A stretch of 64,000 bases of DNA from Kocuria sp. (lineage in GTDB: Bacteria; Actinomycetota; Actinomycetes; Actinomycetales; Micrococcaceae). Numbering within the stretch: the stretch's first letter is position 1; the number at the start of each line of letters is the position of its first letter. The stretch spans positions 16,053-80,052 of the forward strand of contig NZ_JAUMTZ010000002.1 of the NCBI RefSeq assembly GCF_030530945.1, read 5' to 3'. A program made the translations under genes and the position numbers. Shown piece after piece: positions 25,601-34,565 of the stretch. The notes beneath the pieces are model-generated. The model saw only the letters and a list, made by a program, of their open reading frames with translations, was not told where the DNA came from and made no database searches.

Positions 25601-27004
25601 TTCACCACCCCCGGTGTCCCCGCGTGGTGCCATGTCCCCCAGGCCCTGGGCGTCCGTGCCCGCCGCCAGTCGGCGGTCCAGCGGGTCCTCCCACCAGCCG
25701 TCGATGCCGCGGTCGAGCGCGTCCAGGCGCTCGCGCAGCGGCGGGTGCTGCTGCGGCGGAGTGAGCGTGAGCAGCGTGGTGAACAGGGCGCGGAGCCTGC
25801 GCTGGACCTGCACGGAGGTGGTGGCGAACTGCCGGATCTCATCCGTGGCTGCGGCCACGTGGTCCTCCCACGTGTGCCCCCAGCGTCGCAGCAGCACGGC
25901 TTCCGGGTGCCGCGCCACGTCACGACGCCGCTCGCTGAGCCGCGGGGACAGCCGCACCAGGACCTCCTCGATCTGGTCCAGCGCCTGCACCGCGCGCGTG
26001 GGGTCGTTGACCGCCGGGGACAGTGCCTTCAGCGCCGTGTCCACCATCGCGCGGATGGCACCAAAGGGTCCGTTGTCCGGCGAGAGGATGTCCCCGAACG
26101 CCACGGCGCGCTCGAGCTGCCGGTGCTGCTCGGGGGACGTGGGGGCGCTGGTGCGGAACAGCAGACCGCCGGGAGGCACGGGGGAACCCACCTCCGGCAC
26201 CAGTTCGACGCGCATGCCCCACGCGTCCTCGCAGTCCAGCAGCCGTGGGGTGTTCACGGCGAGGACGCAGTCGCCGTTCGTCCTACCCCCGGGCCGGCGC
26301 TCCCCGCGCCGCCGGACCTCGTGGCCCTCCGGGACCGCGCGCGTCTCCACCACGTCCGCGTGGGTGTGGAACCGGGCCGGGTCGTAGCGCGTGGCGTTGC
26401 AGCCGTCGTGGGCGAGCCGGCGCAGCAGCATCCCCGGGTTCAGCTGCTGGGTGATCCGCACGGTCACCGCGATGAACATGGTGCCGCTGGCGAGGGTCGC
26501 CGCAACCGCCAGGACGGTGCCCACCCAGGGTCGGTAGGCGTCGTCGCGCACCGCGATGCTCAGGGCCACCAGCAGGGAGTAGACGAAGGTGCCCGTGAAC
26601 GCCCCCAGTCCCCACTGAATGACACGGTCGCCCTGGAACACGGGCACGATCCGCACGGACATGGCCGTGATGCCCAGGCTCATGGCCGTGGTCAGCGCGG
26701 TGAACACCAGACCGGCCAGGGTGACCATGGCACCGGAGATGATGCTGAGGATCGAGGCCACGGCGCCGGTGTCCAGGTCCGGGTAGGCGGTCACCGCGGA
26801 GCCCAGGAAACGGTCGACGAACGGCACGAGCACCCCGAGCGCCAGGGCCACGGCGAACACCCGGAACAGGATCCCCCACATCGTGGCCACCCGGGTGTGG
26901 TTGCGCATCCGCTCCCACTCCCGCCGGTTCGAGGCGGTCTCACGCGGGGTGGACGACCCGGATCCGCCCGGACCACGTGCGGCGACTGGGGATTGCCCGG
27001 TCAT
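25595..27004 (-). CDS. DUF2254 family predicted membrane protein
   Basis: This 469-residue protein has four N-terminal membrane segments (about residues 40-190), then a long soluble cytoplasmic part. The conserved DNGPFGAIRAMVDTALKALSPAVNDPTRA stretch, seen here near residue 325, marks DUF2254, a family of unknown function. I chose the ATG at 27004 because AGGAGG precedes it closely; longer in-frame starts lack one. The C-terminal end overlaps a strong inverted repeat. No partner gene suggests a role. Confidence 0.8.
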   Translation of the reverse strand: MTGQSPVAARGPGGSGSSTPRETASNRREWERMRNHTRVATMWGILFRVFAVALALGVLVPFVDRFLGSAVTAYPDLDTGAVASILSIISGAMVTLAGLVFTALTTAMSLGITAMSVRIVPVFQGDRVIQWGLGAFTGTFVYSLLVALSIAVRDDAYRPWVGTVLAVAATLASGTMFIAVTVRITQQLNPGMLLRRLAHDGCNATRYDPARFHTHADVVETRAVPEGHEVRRRGERRPGGRTNGDCVLAVNTPRLLDCEDAWGMRVELVPEVGSPVPPGGLLFRTSAPTSPEQHRQLERAVAFGDILSPDNGPFGAIRAMVDTALKALSPAVNDPTRAVQALDQIEEVLVRLSPRLSERRRDVARHPEAVLLRRWGHTWEDHVAAATDEIRQFATTSVQVQRRLRALFTTLLTLTPPQQHPPLRERLDALDRGIDGWWEDPLDRRLAAGTDAQGLGDMAPRGDTGGGEV

Positions 27005-27130
27005 TCGGCCCCTCCTGTCGGCGGTCACGCGGCGCATCACCCGCGGACGGGGTGGAGCCGCGTGTCACGGTCGGGGCCCACCCTACCGAGAACCGCCTCC
27101 ACCCCCGGGAGGGAATCGGAGGGAATACAG

Positions 27131-27163
27131 AAAAATCCCCCCACCGTGAGACGGTGGAGGGAT
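27131..27163 (-). terminator. Rho-independent terminator after tRNA-Ala
   Basis: On the minus strand, GATCCCTCCACCGT-CTC-ACGGTGGGGGGAT forms a stable hairpin followed by TTTTT at 27135-27131, just 13 nt after the tRNA 3' end. This is one of the few T-tract terminators in the window. Confidence 0.85.
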
Positions 27164-27175
27164 CTTTCTGTTCTG

Positions 27176-27248
27176 TGGAGCTAAGGGGACTCGAACCCCT
27201 GACCCCCTGCATGCCATGCAGGTGCGCTACCAGCTGCGCCATAGCCCC
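27176..27248 (-). tRNA. tRNA-Ala (anticodon GGC)
   Basis: The 73-nt cloverleaf begins GGGGCTATGGCGC. It has an anticodon stem CCTGC/GCAGG around the loop ATGGCAT, giving anticodon GGC, a TTCGAGT T-loop and acceptor 3' strand TAGCTCC with discriminator A. The acceptor contains G3:U70, the identity element for alanyl-tRNA synthetase. CCA is not encoded. Confidence 0.97.
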
Positions 27249-27350
27249 GTGCGACTTCCGAAACTTTACCACGCCCGCCACGTCCCGTTCATCCGGATCT
27301 GCACCCGGACCACCGTTGTATGGCTTTGCGCTTCCAGTTCCCCGGAACGA

Positions 27351-27378
27351 CTCGATCATCCTAGTCAGGATGATCGAG
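27351..27378. terminator. Perfect inverted repeat after rsfS
   Basis: CTCGATCATCCT and AGGATGATCGAG form 12-bp perfect arms with a 4-nt loop, 29 bp downstream of the rsfS stop. There is no T-run, as is common for actinobacterial terminators, so termination is inferred from position and stem stability. Confidence 0.6.
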
Positions 27379-27406
27379 CGGGCGCAAATCCCGGAAGGGG
27401 CGGCTC

Positions 27407-27826
27407 TCAGACGGCGCGCGGGGCTGCGTCGTCCGACTGTCCACCGGGCACCGCTGCGGCGGGTGCGGGCAGCTGCACGTCGATCGCGGGCGAGTCCCCC
27501 CAGAGCCGCTCGAGGGCGTAGAACGCACGGTCCTCGTCGTGGAGCACGTGGACCACGGCGTCGCCGTAGTCGAGCAGCACCCAGCGGCCCTCGCCCTTGC
27601 CCTCGCGGCGCAGGGGGCGGCGGTCGAAGCGCTCGATCAGCGCCTCCTCCACGGCGTCCACCACGGCGGCGACCTGGCGCTCGTTGGGCGCGGAGGTCAC
27701 CATGAAGACGTCCGTGATGGCCAGGCTGTCGCTGACGTCGAACGCCACGACGTTCTCGGCCTTCTTCTGGTCGGCGGCGAGCGCCGCGGCGCGCACGAGC
27801 TGGATGGATTCGGTGGTGGCAGTCAC
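27407..27826 (-). CDS. rsfS: Ribosomal silencing factor RsfS
   Basis: RsfS binds ribosomal protein uL14 and blocks subunit joining when nutrients are scarce. The 139-residue protein has the family features VVAFDVSDSLAITDVFMVTSA, RQVAAVVDAVEEAL and the GRWVLLDYGDAVVHVLHDEDRAFYALERLWGD block split over about residues 80-115. I chose the GTG at 27826, which begins VTATTESIQL, by comparison with the usual start. The C-terminus carries an unneeded-looking Ala/Pro tail. It is downstream of nadD, as in many bacteria, with one extra gene between. Confidence 0.92.
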   Translation of the reverse strand: MTATTESIQLVRAAALAADQKKAENVVAFDVSDSLAITDVFMVTSAPNERQVAAVVDAVEEALIERFDRRPLRREGKGEGRWVLLDYGDAVVHVLHDEDRAFYALERLWGDSPAIDVQLPAPAAAVPGGQSDDAAPRAV

Positions 27827-27858
27827 GGAGGTGGGCTGTCCTTTCACGGGGTGGGTGT

Positions 27859-28731
27859 CTAGAGGATGAAGACGATCAGGGCCACGGCCAGTGCCACGAC
27901 CGCGGCGAGCAGCACCGCGAGCACGATGCGCGTGGGCGCGCCCGCCCGCGTGTAGGCCTTGGGCTCGAGCAGGCGGAGCCCCTCGGCGTCCACGGCGCGC
28001 ACCGGCTCGGCGGGGAGCTCGGACGGGGTCGCGGGCCGTTCGGTGGGGGTGCTCCGCCCGGCGGGGGTGGAGAACTCGGTCGCGGAATCGCCTGGCGTGT
28101 CGACCGCGGCATTGGAGTCCGCGGCCGCGTCGACCGGGAGCTCGGGGCCGGTCTCCGCCGCGTCCTGCGTCCGCTGGGGGGCCTGGATGGGGATCATGCT
28201 GGTCTCGGTCACGGGGCCGTAGTGGACCGCCGAGGCCGGCAGGGACGCCGGGTCCGCGCCGCTCACCGGCAGGTCGAGACCCCCGGCGGCGGTGTGCTTG
28301 GCGGGGGGCAGGGTCACGGTGACCCGCTCGGCGGAGGCGGGCCCGGCGGCGTCGTCCGCGGCAGGACCGGAAGGCGCAGGCTGGGCGGCGACGGCGCGCT
28401 CGGCGTCCTGGCGGTCCTGCTCGTTGGCCGCGGCGGCCCGCACGGCGAGCTCCGCGAGGCGGTGCTGGGTGGCGAGCAGGGCCTGGTCCACCTCTCCCCT
28501 GCCGGAGCGGCTCTCGGACTCCTGGATCCGCTGCGTGTGCTCGGCCATCTCCCGCTGCAGCCGCGCGAGCCGGCGCGGCCCGAGGGGCTTGACGGGCTCC
28601 GACTGCTGGGGCGTGTCCAGCTCGATCATGGGTGCCGGCGGTGCGAGCCGCTCGTTCTCCCCCGTGGCGGGGTGGGTGCTCCAGGGCCCGGGGGCGTCCC
28701 GGCCGGGGGTGTTCTCGGGGGGTGTGCTCAC
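27859..28731 (-). CDS. Hypothetical tail-anchored protein between nadD and rsfS
   Basis: I do not recognise a named family for this 290-residue protein. It is low in complexity and rich in Ala, Pro, Thr and Glu. A possible coiled coil lies around residues 50-100 (RRLARLQREMAEHTQRIQES), and a long disordered middle follows. The end is a single hydrophobic helix (about 268-290, IVLAVLLAAVVALAVALIVFIL minus the edges) with almost nothing after it, so a tail-anchored topology with the bulk in the cytoplasm is likely. The GTG start overlaps the nadD stop (GTGA), and rsfS follows after 32 bp, so it belongs to that operon. Confidence 0.75.
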   Translation of the reverse strand: MSTPPENTPGRDAPGPWSTHPATGENERLAPPAPMIELDTPQQSEPVKPLGPRRLARLQREMAEHTQRIQESESRSGRGEVDQALLATQHRLAELAVRAAAANEQDRQDAERAVAAQPAPSGPAADDAAGPASAERVTVTLPPAKHTAAGGLDLPVSGADPASLPASAVHYGPVTETSMIPIQAPQRTQDAAETGPELPVDAAADSNAAVDTPGDSATEFSTPAGRSTPTERPATPSELPAEPVRAVDAEGLRLLEPKAYTRAGAPTRIVLAVLLAAVVALAVALIVFIL

Positions 28732-29501
28732 GCGGTGCTCCTTGGGTCCGAGCGGGGGTCCTCGGGGGTGTCCGCGGACGCGGACGGCTCTGCTGCGGGC
28801 GTCCGGCCCGCGCAGGACGGCGGGGCCAGGTGACCGGGCGGCTCCACGCAGGCGCTGCCGCGGTAGAGGCCGTACTTGTTGATGTACTGCACCACGCCGT
28901 CCGGCACGAGGTACCACACGGGCTTGCCCGCGGCCACGCGCGCACGGCAGTCCGTGGAGGAGATGGCCATGGCGGGGACGTTGAGCAGCGAGACGCTCTC
29001 CGAGCCCACCGGGGCGGAGAGCACGTGGCCGGGCCGGGTGACCCCCACGAAGCGGGCCAGGCGCCACAGCTCCTCGGCGCCGCGCCACGTGAGGATCTCC
29101 GCCATGGCGTCCGCGCCGGTGATGAAGAACAGCTCGGCCTCGGGACGCTGCGTGTGCAGGTCCCGCAGGGTGTCGATGGTGTACGTGGGGCCCTTGCGGT
29201 CCACGTCCACGCGGGACACCGTGAAGCGGGGGTTGGAGGCGGTGGCCACCACGGTCATCAGGTACCGGTGCTCGGCGTCCGAGACCTCCTGGTCCGCCTT
29301 CTGCCACGGCTCGCCCGTGGGCACGAAGACCACCTCGTCCAGGTCGAACACGGCGGCGACCTCCGATGCCGCCACGAGGTGCCCGTGGTGGATCGGGTCG
29401 AAGGTCCCGCCCATCACCCCCAGCCGGGTGCGGCCGGGGGTGCGCGGTGGGATGTTCAGCTCCGTGGCGGCGCCGTCCGCCGCGGTGCTCGTGGACTCCA
29501 C
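28728..29501 (-). CDS. nadD: Nicotinate-nucleotide adenylyltransferase
   Basis: NadD adenylates nicotinate mononucleotide in NAD synthesis. The nucleotidyltransferase signature GVMGGTFDPIHHGHLVAASE contains the HxGH motif, and AISSTDCRAR is the C-terminal ISSTxxR. I give the GTG at 29501 (257 residues), but the family core begins at the MGGTFDP segment about 35 residues later, so the true start may be internal. The C-terminal 35 residues after YRGSACVEPPG are an acidic, disordered extension. It sits in a small operon with the 85-residue membrane protein upstream and the tail-anchored protein and rsfS downstream. Confidence 0.93.
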   Translation of the reverse strand: MESTSTAADGAATELNIPPRTPGRTRLGVMGGTFDPIHHGHLVAASEVAAVFDLDEVVFVPTGEPWQKADQEVSDAEHRYLMTVVATASNPRFTVSRVDVDRKGPTYTIDTLRDLHTQRPEAELFFITGADAMAEILTWRGAEELWRLARFVGVTRPGHVLSAPVGSESVSLLNVPAMAISSTDCRARVAAGKPVWYLVPDGVVQYINKYGLYRGSACVEPPGHLAPPSCAGRTPAAEPSASADTPEDPRSDPRSTA

Positions 29502-29518
29502 TCCGCCGGTGGCCGGGT

Positions 29519-29776
29519 TCAGTGGCGCGGGGCGGCGTGCACGCCGTCCAGCATGGCCTGCTCGTCCGCGGGCAGCTGGGCGGGGTCCTGGTACTGGCCC
29601 ACCTCCGGGGACTTGCCCCGGGGCGAGAAGGAGAACGCCGTGAGCAGGGCCAGGACGAACAGCACGAACGCGAGGGCGCCGAGGACCGGGGCCAGGGCGT
29701 GCAGCCCCTCGTTGACGGAGTGCCCCTCCTCGGCGGCCAGGACGGTGGCGTGGGACAACAGGTACAGCGAGCTCAT
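29519..29776 (-). CDS. Small single-pass membrane protein upstream of nadD
   Basis: This 85-residue protein has one strong hydrophobic segment (about residues 26-48, LAPVLGALAFVLFVLALLTAF) and a hydrophilic tail with GKSPEVGQYQDPAQLPADEQ. The ATG at 29776 has AAGGGAA upstream. Small proteins of this shape are common between proA and nadD in Micrococcaceae, as far as I recall. No function is known. It ends 17 bp before the nadD start and is probably cotranscribed. Confidence 0.7.
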   Translation of the reverse strand: MSSLYLLSHATVLAAEEGHSVNEGLHALAPVLGALAFVLFVLALLTAFSFSPRGKSPEVGQYQDPAQLPADEQAMLDGVHAAPRH

Positions 29777-29859
29777 GCGGTTCCCTTCTCGGGCCGGCGG
29801 GGCCGGTCGGTTGATACGACGCGCGCCGTGGGCGGGCGGCGTCCGTTCCATGGTACGTC

Positions 29860-31167
29860 TCAGGCGCGGACGTGCCCGTCACCCTGGACGAGCCACTTGG
29901 TGGTGGTCAGCTCCTCCAGGCCCATGGGCCCGCGGGCGTGCATCTTCTGCGTTGAGATCCCGATCTCCGCACCCAGGCCCAGCTGGCCGCCGTCCGTGAA
30001 GCGGGTGGAGGCGTTGACCATCACGGCCGCGGAGTCCACCTCCGCGGTGAAGCGCTCCGCGTTCGCGAGGTCGTTGGTGATGATCGCCTCGGTGTGCCCG
30101 GTGGAGTAGCGCCGGATGTGCTCCATGGCCTCGTCCAGCGAGTCCACGACCTTCACGGCCATGTCCATGTCCAGGTACTCGGTGGCCCAGTCCTCGTCCG
30201 TGGCCTTGAGGTGGTCCGACCCCGGGGGCAGCAGCGCGGCCGCGCGGTCGTCCACGTGCAGCGTGACCCCGGCCTTGTCGAGCGCGGCGAGCACCTCCCG
30301 GGAGGTCTCCTCGGCACCGCTGTGCAGCAGCAGGGTCTCCGCGGAGTTGCACGTAGAGGTGCGGTGCGTCTTGGAGTTCACGCTGAGCCGGGCGGCCATC
30401 TCCGCGGGCGCGGAGGCGTCCACGAACACGTGCACGTTGCCCTCGCCGGTCTCGATGACCGGCACCGTGGCGTTCGTGACCACCGACTGGATGAGGCCGC
30501 GGCCGCCGCGCGGGATCAGCACGTCCACCTTCCCGCGGGCACCCATCAGCGCGTTGGCGCCCTCACGGCCGTAGTCGTCCACGGTCTGCACGCAGTCCAC
30601 GGGCAGCTTGGCGTCCGCCAGGGCGTCCCGCAGGATCCCCACGAGCGCCCGGTTGGTGTCGAAGGCCGCGGAGCCGCCGCGCAGCAGCACGGCGTTGCCG
30701 GACTTCACGGCGATCCCGGCGATGTCCACCGTCACGTTCGGGCGGGCCTCGTAGATCACGCCCACCACCCCCATGGGCACGCGCACCTGGCGCATCCGCA
30801 GCCCGTTGGCGAGGGTCTGCCCGCGCACCACGGAGCCCACGGGGTCCGGCAGCGCGGCCAGCTCGCGCAGCGCGTCCGCGAGCCCGGTGATCCGCGCGGC
30901 GTCGAGCCGGAGACGGTCCAGCAGCGCGGCGGAGGTGCCGGCCTCCCGGCCCCGCTCCAGGTCACGGGCGTTGGCCTCCAGCACGACGTCCCGGAGGGAC
31001 TCGATGCGATCAGCCATCAGGTGCAGGGCGCGGTCCTTCCGGGCACGCGGGGCCCGGGCCAGGGCACGCGCGGCGATCCGCGCGTCGTCGGCCATCAGGC
31101 CCACCCCGGTCACGGGGTCGTCCCCGAACGTCTCCTGGGCGGTCAGTACGGACGTGCTCTCGGCCAC
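29860..31167 (-). CDS. proA: Gamma-glutamyl phosphate reductase
   Basis: ProA is the second enzyme of proline biosynthesis, reducing gamma-glutamyl phosphate to glutamate semialdehyde with NADPH. The 435-residue protein has the catalytic cysteine in HRTSTCNSAETLL near residue 280, IYEARPNVTVD, and the IPRGGRGLIQ and FTDGGQLGLGAEIG signatures. It starts with GTG, preceded by AGGAGG. It lies 67 bp downstream of proB in obg-proB-proA order. Confidence 0.97.
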   Translation of the reverse strand: MAESTSVLTAQETFGDDPVTGVGLMADDARIAARALARAPRARKDRALHLMADRIESLRDVVLEANARDLERGREAGTSAALLDRLRLDAARITGLADALRELAALPDPVGSVVRGQTLANGLRMRQVRVPMGVVGVIYEARPNVTVDIAGIAVKSGNAVLLRGGSAAFDTNRALVGILRDALADAKLPVDCVQTVDDYGREGANALMGARGKVDVLIPRGGRGLIQSVVTNATVPVIETGEGNVHVFVDASAPAEMAARLSVNSKTHRTSTCNSAETLLLHSGAEETSREVLAALDKAGVTLHVDDRAAALLPPGSDHLKATDEDWATEYLDMDMAVKVVDSLDEAMEHIRRYSTGHTEAIITNDLANAERFTAEVDSAAVMVNASTRFTDGGQLGLGAEIGISTQKMHARGPMGLEELTTTKWLVQGDGHVRA

Positions 31168-31234
31168 TGTTCCTCCTGCGGTGCGGTGTCGGTGTCTCGG
31201 GTGCGGTGTGACGCGCGTGGTGCGCTCGGCGGTG

Positions 31235-32527
31235 CTAGGTGGAGAGCCTGGTGCGGGCGGAGCGCGGGCGCAGGTTCACCAGGTTGTCCACGTGCACGAG
31301 CTCGCGCGCGTAGTCCTCGCCGAGCTCCTCGCCCAGCTCGTAGGTGCGCTTGCCCAGCATGCCGGGGATCTCGTCCGAGCCGTAGTTGACCAGCCCGTGG
31401 CCCACCTCCTCGCCGTGAGCATCCACCATGGACACCGGGTCTCCCGCACTGAACGTGCCCGCCACCGCGGTGACGCCCGCGGCGAGCAGGGAGCGGCGGC
31501 CACGCACGGCCGCCACGGCGCCGTCGTCCAGGGTGAGGGTGCCCTTGATGTCCGCGAGGTGCGCGAGCCACAGCAGCCGCACGTTGCGCCGTCCGCCGGT
31601 GGTGGCGAACCAGGTCCCCACGTCCTCGCCGGCCAGGGCCCGCTCGATGTTCGCGGCGGAGGTCACCAGCGCCGGGATCCCGGACGACGCCGCGATGCGC
31701 GCCGCCTGCACCTTGGTCACCATGCCGCCGGAACCCACGCCCACGCGGCCGACCGTGCCGATCTCCACACCCTCGAGGTCCGTGACGGGGTCCGAGACGG
31801 TGGCGATCCGCTCTCCGCCGTCCTTGGGGGGCCGGGTGTAGAGCGCATCCACGTCCGAGAGCAGCAGCAGGGCGTCCGCCTTGATCAGGTGGGCCACGAG
31901 TGCGGCGATGCGGTCGTTGTCACCGAACTTGATCTCGTGGGTGGCCACGGCGTCGTTCTCGTTGACGATGGGCAGGATCCCCAGGTCCAGCAGCCGCTCG
32001 ATCTGCCGGTGCGCGTTCTGGTACTGCTTCCGGCGCATGAGGTCTTCCGCGGTGACGAGCACCTGGCCCACGGTCACGCCGTGGCGCGCGAAGTGCTCCG
32101 TGTAGCGGGAGATCAGCAGACCCTGGCCCACGGAGGCCGCGGCCTGCTTGGTGGCGAGGTCCTTGGGCCGCCGGGAGAGCCCCAGCGGCCGCAGCCCGGC
32201 GGTGATCGCCCCCGAGGAGACGAACACCACCTCCACGCCCTGCGCCGTGACCCGCCCGAGCGCGTCCACGATGGAGCGCAGCGCGCCCTCGTCGATCGAG
32301 TTCTCGATGGAGGTCAGGGAGGAGGAACCCACCTTCACCACCACGCGGCGGGCCCTGGGCAGCTCCTCGCGGCTGCCGATGGCCGAGCGGCGGTTCTTCC
32401 CGCGGCTCTCCGTGCTGAGCTGGATCGCGGACTTGGAGGCCTGCCGCTCCACCGCCGAGACGTCGATCGTCTCGGCGGCGGTCTTCCCGTGGCGCCCGGT
32501 CGTCCCGTGCCCGGAGGCCCCACTCAT
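31235..32527 (-). CDS. proB: Glutamate 5-kinase with PUA domain
   Basis: ProB phosphorylates glutamate as the first step of proline synthesis and is usually feedback-inhibited by proline. The amino acid kinase domain begins at RRVVVKVGSSSLTS (near residue 60). It contains VNENDAVATHEIKFGDNDRIAAL and GVGSGGMVTKVQAA, and is followed by a PUA domain at the C-terminus (LTLDDGAVAAVRGRRSLLAAG). At 430 residues it has about 50 more N-terminal residues than typical. The annotated ATG overlaps the obg stop (ATGA), which favours this start, but a later start is possible. Confidence 0.95.
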   Translation of the reverse strand: MSGASGHGTTGRHGKTAAETIDVSAVERQASKSAIQLSTESRGKNRRSAIGSREELPRARRVVVKVGSSSLTSIENSIDEGALRSIVDALGRVTAQGVEVVFVSSGAITAGLRPLGLSRRPKDLATKQAAASVGQGLLISRYTEHFARHGVTVGQVLVTAEDLMRRKQYQNAHRQIERLLDLGILPIVNENDAVATHEIKFGDNDRIAALVAHLIKADALLLLSDVDALYTRPPKDGGERIATVSDPVTDLEGVEIGTVGRVGVGSGGMVTKVQAARIAASSGIPALVTSAANIERALAGEDVGTWFATTGGRRNVRLLWLAHLADIKGTLTLDDGAVAAVRGRRSLLAAGVTAVAGTFSAGDPVSMVDAHGEEVGHGLVNYGSDEIPGMLGKRTYELGEELGEDYARELVHVDNLVNLRPRSARTRLST

Positions 32528-34119
32528 TGCTCGCCCGTCCCCTTGGGTGCGGCGGTGCGGCGGTTCCGGGCCTCGTCCACGGACTCCGTCCAGATCCCGG
32601 CGCGGCGCTCCTGCTCCAGCTCCGCGCGGGCCTCGGACTTCGCGTCCATGCGGTCGTAGAACTGCTCCCGCTTCTCACGGCGGGTGGGGCGCGCGGTCTC
32701 CTCCAGGCGCAGGTCCGAGCCGCGGGGCCCGCCCAGCAGCTCCGCGCCGCTGACCATGGTGGGCTCCCAGTCGAAGACCACGCCGTTCTCCTCCGGGCCG
32801 ATCAGCACCGCGTTGCCCGGCTTGGCACCGATCCGGAACAGCTCGTCCTCGATGCCGAGCTTCGCGAAGCGGTCCGCGAGGTAGCCCACGGCCTCGTCGT
32901 TGTTGAAGTCGGTCTGCAGCACCCAGCGCTCGGGCTTCTCACCGCGAACGTGGTACAGGGGCTCCTCCGCACGGTCCTCGCGCGTGATCACGAACTCGTG
33001 GCGGTCCCGCCCACGACGACGCCGCGCGGGCTCCGGGTGGAGGACCGGCACCGTGCGCTGCCGCTCCTCGCGGGCCTCCTCCTGCTCCCGGGCCTCGGAG
33101 ACCAGGCTCGCCATGGCGAAGCCCAGCTCCCGCAGCCCCTCGTGGGACGCGGTGGAGACCTCGAACACGGGGTAGCCGCGCCGCTCCAGTTCAGCACGGA
33201 CGAAGTCCGCGAGCTCGCGGGCGTCCGGGACGTCCACCTTGTTGAGCACCACGAGCCGGGGCCGGTCCGTGAGCGGAACGGTGGTGGGGTCGTCGTCGCG
33301 GATGGCCTCGGCGTAGTGCGCGAGCTCGGCCTCGAGGGCGTCCAGGTCCGTGAGGGGGTCCCGCCCGGGCTCCAGGGTGGCGCAGTCGATCACGTGCACC
33401 AGCGCCGCGCAGCGCTCCACGTGGCGCAGGAACTCCAGCCCCAGGCCCTTGCCCTCGGAGGCGCCCGGGATCAGGCCGGGGACGTCCGCGACCGTGAAGC
33501 GGGTGTCCCCCGCCTGGACCACCCCGAGGTTCGGCACGAGCGTGGTGAACGGGTAGTCCGCGATCTTCGGGCGGGCCGCGCTCATGGCGGCGATCAGGCT
33601 GGATTTGCCGGCGGAGGGGAAACCCACCAGGGCGACGTCCGCGATGGACTTCAGCTCGAGCTCCACCTCCTGCTCCTCGCCGGGGATCCCCAGCAGGGCG
33701 AAGCCCGGTGCCTTGCGCTTGGGGGACGCGAGGGCGGCGTTGCCGCGGCCACCCTGGCCCCCAGCGGCGAGCACGTACTCGCTGCCCTCCCCCAGCAGGT
33801 CCGCGAGCACGTTGCCCTCGCGGTCCTTGACCACGGTGCCGTCCGGCACGGACAGCACGAGGTCCTGGCCCTTGAAGCCGTGGCGCATGTCCCCCTTGCC
33901 GGGCTCGCCGTTGGGAGCCTTCTGGTGGGGTGCGTGGTGGAAGCCCAGCAGCGTGGTGGACTGCCCGTCCACGCGCAGGATCACGGACCCGCCGTCCCCG
34001 CCGTTGCCGCCGTCCGGGCCGCCCAGGGGCTTGAACTTCTCGCGCTTGACGGACACGCAGCCGTGGCCGCCGTTGCCGCCGGTGGCGTGCACGATGACTC
34101 GATCAACAAAACTGGCCAC
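32524..34119 (-). CDS. obg: Obg/CgtA GTPase
   Basis: Obg is an essential GTPase in late 50S ribosome assembly and stress control. The 531-residue protein has the glycine-rich OBG domain (TGGNGGHGCVSVKREKF, GGPDGGNGGDGGSV), then the G domain with GFPSAGKSSL (G1), ADVPGLIPGA (G3) and LNKVDVPD (G4). The OCT domain comes late (WVLQTDFNNDEAVGYLADR), with a charged tail of about 50 residues. The GTG at 34119 is preceded by GAGGAG at close spacing. Gene order rplU-rpmA-obg-proB-proA is the conserved arrangement. Confidence 0.97.
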   Translation of the reverse strand: MASFVDRVIVHATGGNGGHGCVSVKREKFKPLGGPDGGNGGDGGSVILRVDGQSTTLLGFHHAPHQKAPNGEPGKGDMRHGFKGQDLVLSVPDGTVVKDREGNVLADLLGEGSEYVLAAGGQGGRGNAALASPKRKAPGFALLGIPGEEQEVELELKSIADVALVGFPSAGKSSLIAAMSAARPKIADYPFTTLVPNLGVVQAGDTRFTVADVPGLIPGASEGKGLGLEFLRHVERCAALVHVIDCATLEPGRDPLTDLDALEAELAHYAEAIRDDDPTTVPLTDRPRLVVLNKVDVPDARELADFVRAELERRGYPVFEVSTASHEGLRELGFAMASLVSEAREQEEAREERQRTVPVLHPEPARRRRGRDRHEFVITREDRAEEPLYHVRGEKPERWVLQTDFNNDEAVGYLADRFAKLGIEDELFRIGAKPGNAVLIGPEENGVVFDWEPTMVSGAELLGGPRGSDLRLEETARPTRREKREQFYDRMDAKSEARAELEQERRAGIWTESVDEARNRRTAAPKGTGEQ

Positions 34120-34179
34120 GGGGCTCCTCGCCGTCTGGGTCACCCGCGCGGGTGGACCGGTGTGCTGCACAAAAGACTA

Positions 34180-34257
34180 GAGGGTGAGCGCGTGATGCGC
34201 CCACCCTCCAGTGGTCGTCGCCGCGGGAACCGCGGCGACGGGTGGACCCGAGGGTCC
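34180..34257. terminator. Three successive hairpins between rpmA and obg
   Basis: 34180-34208 (GAGGGTG/CACCCTC with inner GCGC stem), 34216-34240 (CGTCGCCGCGG gaa CCGCGGCGACG) and 34244-34257 (GGACCC/GGGTCC) can each fold. They lie after the rpmA stop and before obg, and could partly terminate rplU-rpmA transcripts or stabilise their 3' end. Confidence 0.6.
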
Positions 34258-34267
34258 GGACAATCGA

Positions 34268-34522
34268 CTACTCGGCGGTCTGGATGTTGACCACGCGGCG
34301 CCCGCGACGGGTGCCGAACTCGACCACACCGGCGGCCAGGGCGAACAGGGTGTCGTCCTTGCCGCGGCCCATGTTCAGGCCGGGGTGGAAGTGGGTCCCG
34401 CGCTGGCGGACGATGATCTCGCCGGCGTTGACGGACTGGCCGCCGAAGCGCTTCACGCCCAGGTACTGGGCGTTGGAGTCACGGCCGTTGCGAGTGGAGC
34501 TCGCACCCTTCTTGTGTGCCAT
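34268..34522 (-). CDS. rpmA: 50S ribosomal protein L27
   Basis: L27 (bL27) reaches the peptidyl transferase centre. The 84-residue sequence starts MAHKKGASSTRNGRDSN and has the family block GVKRFGGQSVNAGEIIVRQR and FHPGLNMGRGKDDTLFAL. No extended N-terminal cleavage sequence of the Firmicutes type is present. It lies 43 bp after rplU in the same transcript. Confidence 0.98.
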   Translation of the reverse strand: MAHKKGASSTRNGRDSNAQYLGVKRFGGQSVNAGEIIVRQRGTHFHPGLNMGRGKDDTLFALAAGVVEFGTRRGRRVVNIQTAE

Positions 34523-34565
34523 GGTGTGTGCCTACCTTCGTTGGAAATGTACGGGGGACCGGTGA

